A stretch of 64,000 bases of DNA from Paenibacillus chibensis (GTDB lineage Bacteria > Bacillota > Bacilli > Paenibacillales > Paenibacillaceae), in contig NZ_BIMK01000007.1 in assembly GCF_004001045.1 (NCBI RefSeq), positions 310,001 through 374,000 of the forward strand, in the 5' to 3' direction. This document shows, piece after piece, positions 61,982 through 64,000 of this stretch. The notes below the pieces were generated by a model. It was not told where the DNA came from. It saw only the letters and a program-made list of their open reading frames with translations, and ran no database searches. A program made the position numbers and the translations under genes. Positions within the stretch are counted from its first letter, which is position 1; each line of letters starts with the position of its first letter.

Positions 61982-62050
61982 TCCACGCCGCCTCCTCTTA
62001 TGCTTATTTATCGGCAGACGGCGTGTATATTGAAGATCCTGTGGTTCCGA

Positions 62051-62461
62051 TCAGCGCATGACGCCGAATTGTTTCCGCGGCTCGCTTAGCGCACAGCTTT
62101 CCCCGTCCTCTTCTCCTTCCAGCTGGATATTGATAAAATCAAGGATTTGCTGGAGGGATGAGACCTGTTCGCGGATCGTCTCCCGATGCTTGAGAAGTTT
62201 TTCATACAGCTGCGGGTGGTCGCTAATCCGGTCGCCTACCGACAACGCCAGGAATGGCTTCATCTCCGTTAGCGGCATGCCGGTCTTTTTCAGGCAGGTT
62301 AGCAGCTTCATCGTCTCCAAGTCGTTTGGCGAATACACGCGATGCCTGTTCTCCTTCCGTTTCGCTTGTGGAAGCAGGCCAATCTTCTCGTAATAACGGA
62401 TCGTATCCTCAGGTATGTTGGACTGCTCGGACACCTCTTTGATCGTGAATTCCGTCTTCAT
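62051..62461 (-). CDS. MerR family transcriptional regulator
   Basis: 136 aa. N-terminal winged HTH (FTIKEVSEQSNIPEDTIRYYEKIGLLPQAKRKENRHRVYS), then the ERVLF-like DLETMKLLTCLKKTGMPLTEMK region and a dimerisation coil (about 80-120). No Cys cluster of the metal type; the late single Cys (ESCAL) could be redox-active but this is speculative. It is the divergent neighbour of an SDR gene and both promoters have the 19-base spacing that MerR regulators correct. Confidence 0.93.
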   Translation of the reverse strand: MKTEFTIKEVSEQSNIPEDTIRYYEKIGLLPQAKRKENRHRVYSPNDLETMKLLTCLKKTGMPLTEMKPFLALSVGDRISDHPQLYEKLLKHRETIREQVSSLQQILDFINIQLEGEEDGESCALSEPRKQFGVMR

Positions 62462-62493
62462 CGATTTCTCCCCTTTGCACGGTTCGTAACCAT

Positions 62494-62524
62494 ATCATAT
62501 TACTTGGAGCTGGCTCCAAGTCAA
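62494..62524 (-). promoter_or_regulatory. MerR-type promoter and operator of merR
   Basis: Minus strand -35 TTGACT (62519-62524), 19-base spacer, -10 TATGAT (62494-62499). The spacer holds the dyad ACTTGGAGCCAGCTCCAAGT with one mismatch pair in the centre. The overlong spacer is the mark of MerR-controlled promoters. Confidence 0.75.
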
Positions 62525-62539
62525 GCTTTGAAAAAAGAT

Positions 62540-62570
62540 TTGACTTGGAGTCGACTCCAAGTTGTAGAGT
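62540..62570 (+). promoter_or_regulatory. MerR-type promoter and operator of the SDR gene
   Basis: -35 TTGACT (62540-62545), 19-base spacer, -10 TAGAGT (62565-62570). The perfect dyad ACTTGGAGTCGACTCCAAGT lies at 62543-62562. Confidence 0.8.
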
Positions 62571-62617
62571 AGCCTCCAGAGTGATTTTAAATCCATTTCA
62601 ACTCCGGGAGGCAATCG

Positions 62618-63502
62618 ATGAATCAAGAGAATATCGCGCTGGTCACCGGCGCAAGCAGCGGCATCGGTCTCGCACTGACGCGCAGACTGCTAGGTGAAGG
62701 CTGGACCGTGCTGGCTATGGTCCGTTCGGATTTTCCCGCGGATGACAGGTGCATCCAACAGGCTGCCAGCAGCGGGCGTCTTCGCTTGTACAAGGCCGAT
62801 CTCGCGGATTATAACGCTTTGAAACAGGCGCTGGACGAAATCAAAAGCAACGAAGATCGAATCGACGTACTGTTCAGCAACGCGGGCGGCAGCTTTCCGG
62901 AGCTGCTTTTTTCCAAGCAGGGCAGGGAGCTGCATTTTGAACTTCAGACGGTGGTTCCCTACATCATTTTCATGGAGCTGAAGGAACTGCTGAAACAGGG
63001 AAAACGGAAGACTATGGTCGGTACCTCCTCGTCAACGGCGAACATCGTACGCCGTTTTCTTCCGGAAGAACTTGAGCAGCCGCGCAGGTTTAAACCGCTG
63101 TTCGGTCCATACGCCAATTCCAAGCTGGCCCTGTCCTTGTGGATCCGGGAGTTAGCCCCGGCAGCGGAGGCCGAGGGGCTGCTGATACGCAGCGCCGATC
63201 CGGGCGGCAACAATACGATGCGAAAAAATAAAAAGTCGGGACTGCCCTGGTATATGAAAATCGTCATGAAGCTAATGATGAGCCCCCCGACGAAAGGTGC
63301 ATCCCTGCTATACGATGCCGCATTTGGCAAGTACGGGCACGACACAGGCGTATTTTTGTCCAAAAACAAACCGGCGCAGCTGAAATTCACCGATAAAGGC
63401 AGGCAGGTGCTCGATCTCGTGCACGCGATTTATGAACGGGAGTTCCTGGAAAGAAAGAAGACCAATATCAACCAAGGAAGCGGCCCGCAAACGACCGGTT
63501 GA
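62618..63502 (+). CDS. SDR family oxidoreductase
   Basis: 294 aa. NAD(P)-binding ALVTGASSGIGLAL at the N-terminus, catalytic Ser in TMVGTSSSTAN and the YANSKLALS motif (Tyr-x3-Lys). GGGAGG six bases before ATG. The long loop VRRFLPEELEQPRRFKPLFG before the catalytic Tyr is seen in retinol dehydrogenase-like SDRs. Controlled by the divergent MerR; substrate unknown, perhaps a reactive aldehyde or ketone (inference from this gene pairing). Confidence 0.93.
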   Translation: MNQENIALVTGASSGIGLALTRRLLGEGWTVLAMVRSDFPADDRCIQQAASSGRLRLYKADLADYNALKQALDEIKSNEDRIDVLFSNAGGSFPELLFSKQGRELHFELQTVVPYIIFMELKELLKQGKRKTMVGTSSSTANIVRRFLPEELEQPRRFKPLFGPYANSKLALSLWIRELAPAAEAEGLLIRSADPGGNNTMRKNKKSGLPWYMKIVMKLMMSPPTKGASLLYDAAFGKYGHDTGVFLSKNKPAQLKFTDKGRQVLDLVHAIYEREFLERKKTNINQGSGPQTTG

Positions 63503-63611
63503 CCGGCCATTGGTATAGCGAACGGATCACCCGGGCCGCCAAAAGCATCATCCCCCTAACGCACCTATCACCATCCGTTTCCGGATCTGCACAAGCTGCT
63601 GCAAAGCAAGC

Positions 63612-63657
63612 AAAAAAAGGCTGTCCCGGTCGCCATGACCTTAAGGACAGCCTTTTT
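63612..63657. terminator. Bidirectional terminator between SDR and alcohol dehydrogenase
   Basis: Stem AAAAAGGCTGTCC / GGACAGCCTTTTT with an 18-base loop. Confidence 0.88.
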
Positions 63658-63714
63658 GAATTCATGCAAGGTAACAGCCGATCCCGACCGTCCCTTTCAT
63701 TCATGTCGTGCCGC

Positions 63715-64000
63715 TTACAGTGACAGTTTATAAATTTCAACCACGTCTTCTTTATGGAGCGTTCTGAACTTGCCGAAAGGTCCGAAACGAACCGTTTTCT
63801 CGGCCATGACGTCGATTTGGCTGTCGTCGATATCATAATCGGCCAAACGGCTTGGGGCGCCGATGGAGCTCCAGAAGTCACGCAGCGCCTGAATGCCCTC
63901 TTCACCCACTTGCTCGGCGGATTTGCCGGCAGGGTCAATGTGGAACACGTTCACGGCAAGCTGCTTGAAGCGTTCCGGATTCGTGTGCAGATTGTATTTC
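63715..64000 (-). CDS. Iron-containing alcohol dehydrogenase, C-terminal part
   Basis: The frame is open to the window edge and gives the last 95 residues or so. Segments HTNPERFKQLAVNVFHID, IGAPSRLADYDID and RFGPFGKFRTLHKEDVVEIYKLSL match the C-terminus of the butanol dehydrogenase (YugJ/YugK-like) group of iron-dependent alcohol dehydrogenases. The iron-binding His residues lie in the missing upstream part. Confidence 0.85.
   Translation of the reverse strand, partial: KYNLHTNPERFKQLAVNVFHIDPAGKSAEQVGEEGIQALRDFWSSIGAPSRLADYDIDDSQIDVMAEKTVRFGPFGKFRTLHKEDVVEIYKLSL

Overview
The window looks like chromosome of a Paenibacillus-type Firmicute. The evidence is moderately high GC, strong GGAGG-type ribosome binding sites, frequent GTG/TTG starts, many sugar ABC transporters with YesM/YesN-type two-component control, glycoside hydrolases, orphan DAP dehydrogenase, gcvPA/gcvPB split glycine decarboxylase, and TPP and glycine riboswitches. 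No rRNA, tRNA, insertion sequence, prophage or CRISPR array was seen. The genus is an inference from gene content, not from a marker gene.

Left part (1-12.5 kb): the end of a sugar ABC permease pair, an MFS transporter, a methyl-accepting chemotaxis protein, the tRNA uridine hydroxylase trhO, a repeat-bearing non-coding stretch, a SnoaL-tailed ECF sigma factor with a RibD-C/DHFR-like reductase in an AT-richer patch, a small AAA ATPase, meso-DAP dehydrogenase and a DUF2207 lipoprotein.

12.5-22.3 kb is one sugar-uptake locus on the minus strand. In transcription order it reads: solute-binding lipoprotein 2, YesM-like histidine kinase, YesN-like regulator, solute-binding lipoprotein 1, two permeases, and a cytoplasmic GH2 glycosidase. 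The first binding protein is coupled by an ATGA overlap to the kinase, which suggests a three-component sensor placed ahead of its transporter.

22.5-46.3 kb: an unrecognised 373-aa protein, a SWIM-SNF2 helicase, an orphan MurG, an ABC-F ATPase behind a short leader ORF and terminator, L25/Ctc behind a sigma-B-like promoter, a DUF985 cupin, a cre-controlled MFS-GH3-GH3 operon, an AraC-GH39 fusion, a carboxylesterase, and a TPP-riboswitch operon tenA-thiM-thiD-thiE whose genes all overlap by ATGA.

46.3-57.5 kb: type I pullulanase with a C-terminal CBM41-like domain, a GtrA protein, then glycine/serine metabolism. An sdaAB-sdaAA-gcvH operon (minus) and a gcvT-gcvPA-gcvPB operon (plus) each have their own tandem glycine riboswitch, with a ROK protein between. 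Together these would convert excess glycine to serine and then pyruvate.

57.5-64 kb: nfeD-floT (YuaF-FloT-like) divergent from an ECF sigma factor and its likely anti-sigma partner, with sigma-W-like promoters facing both ways; a small membrane protein; a merR/SDR divergent pair with two 19-bp-spacer MerR promoters; and the end of an iron-containing alcohol dehydrogenase at the window edge.
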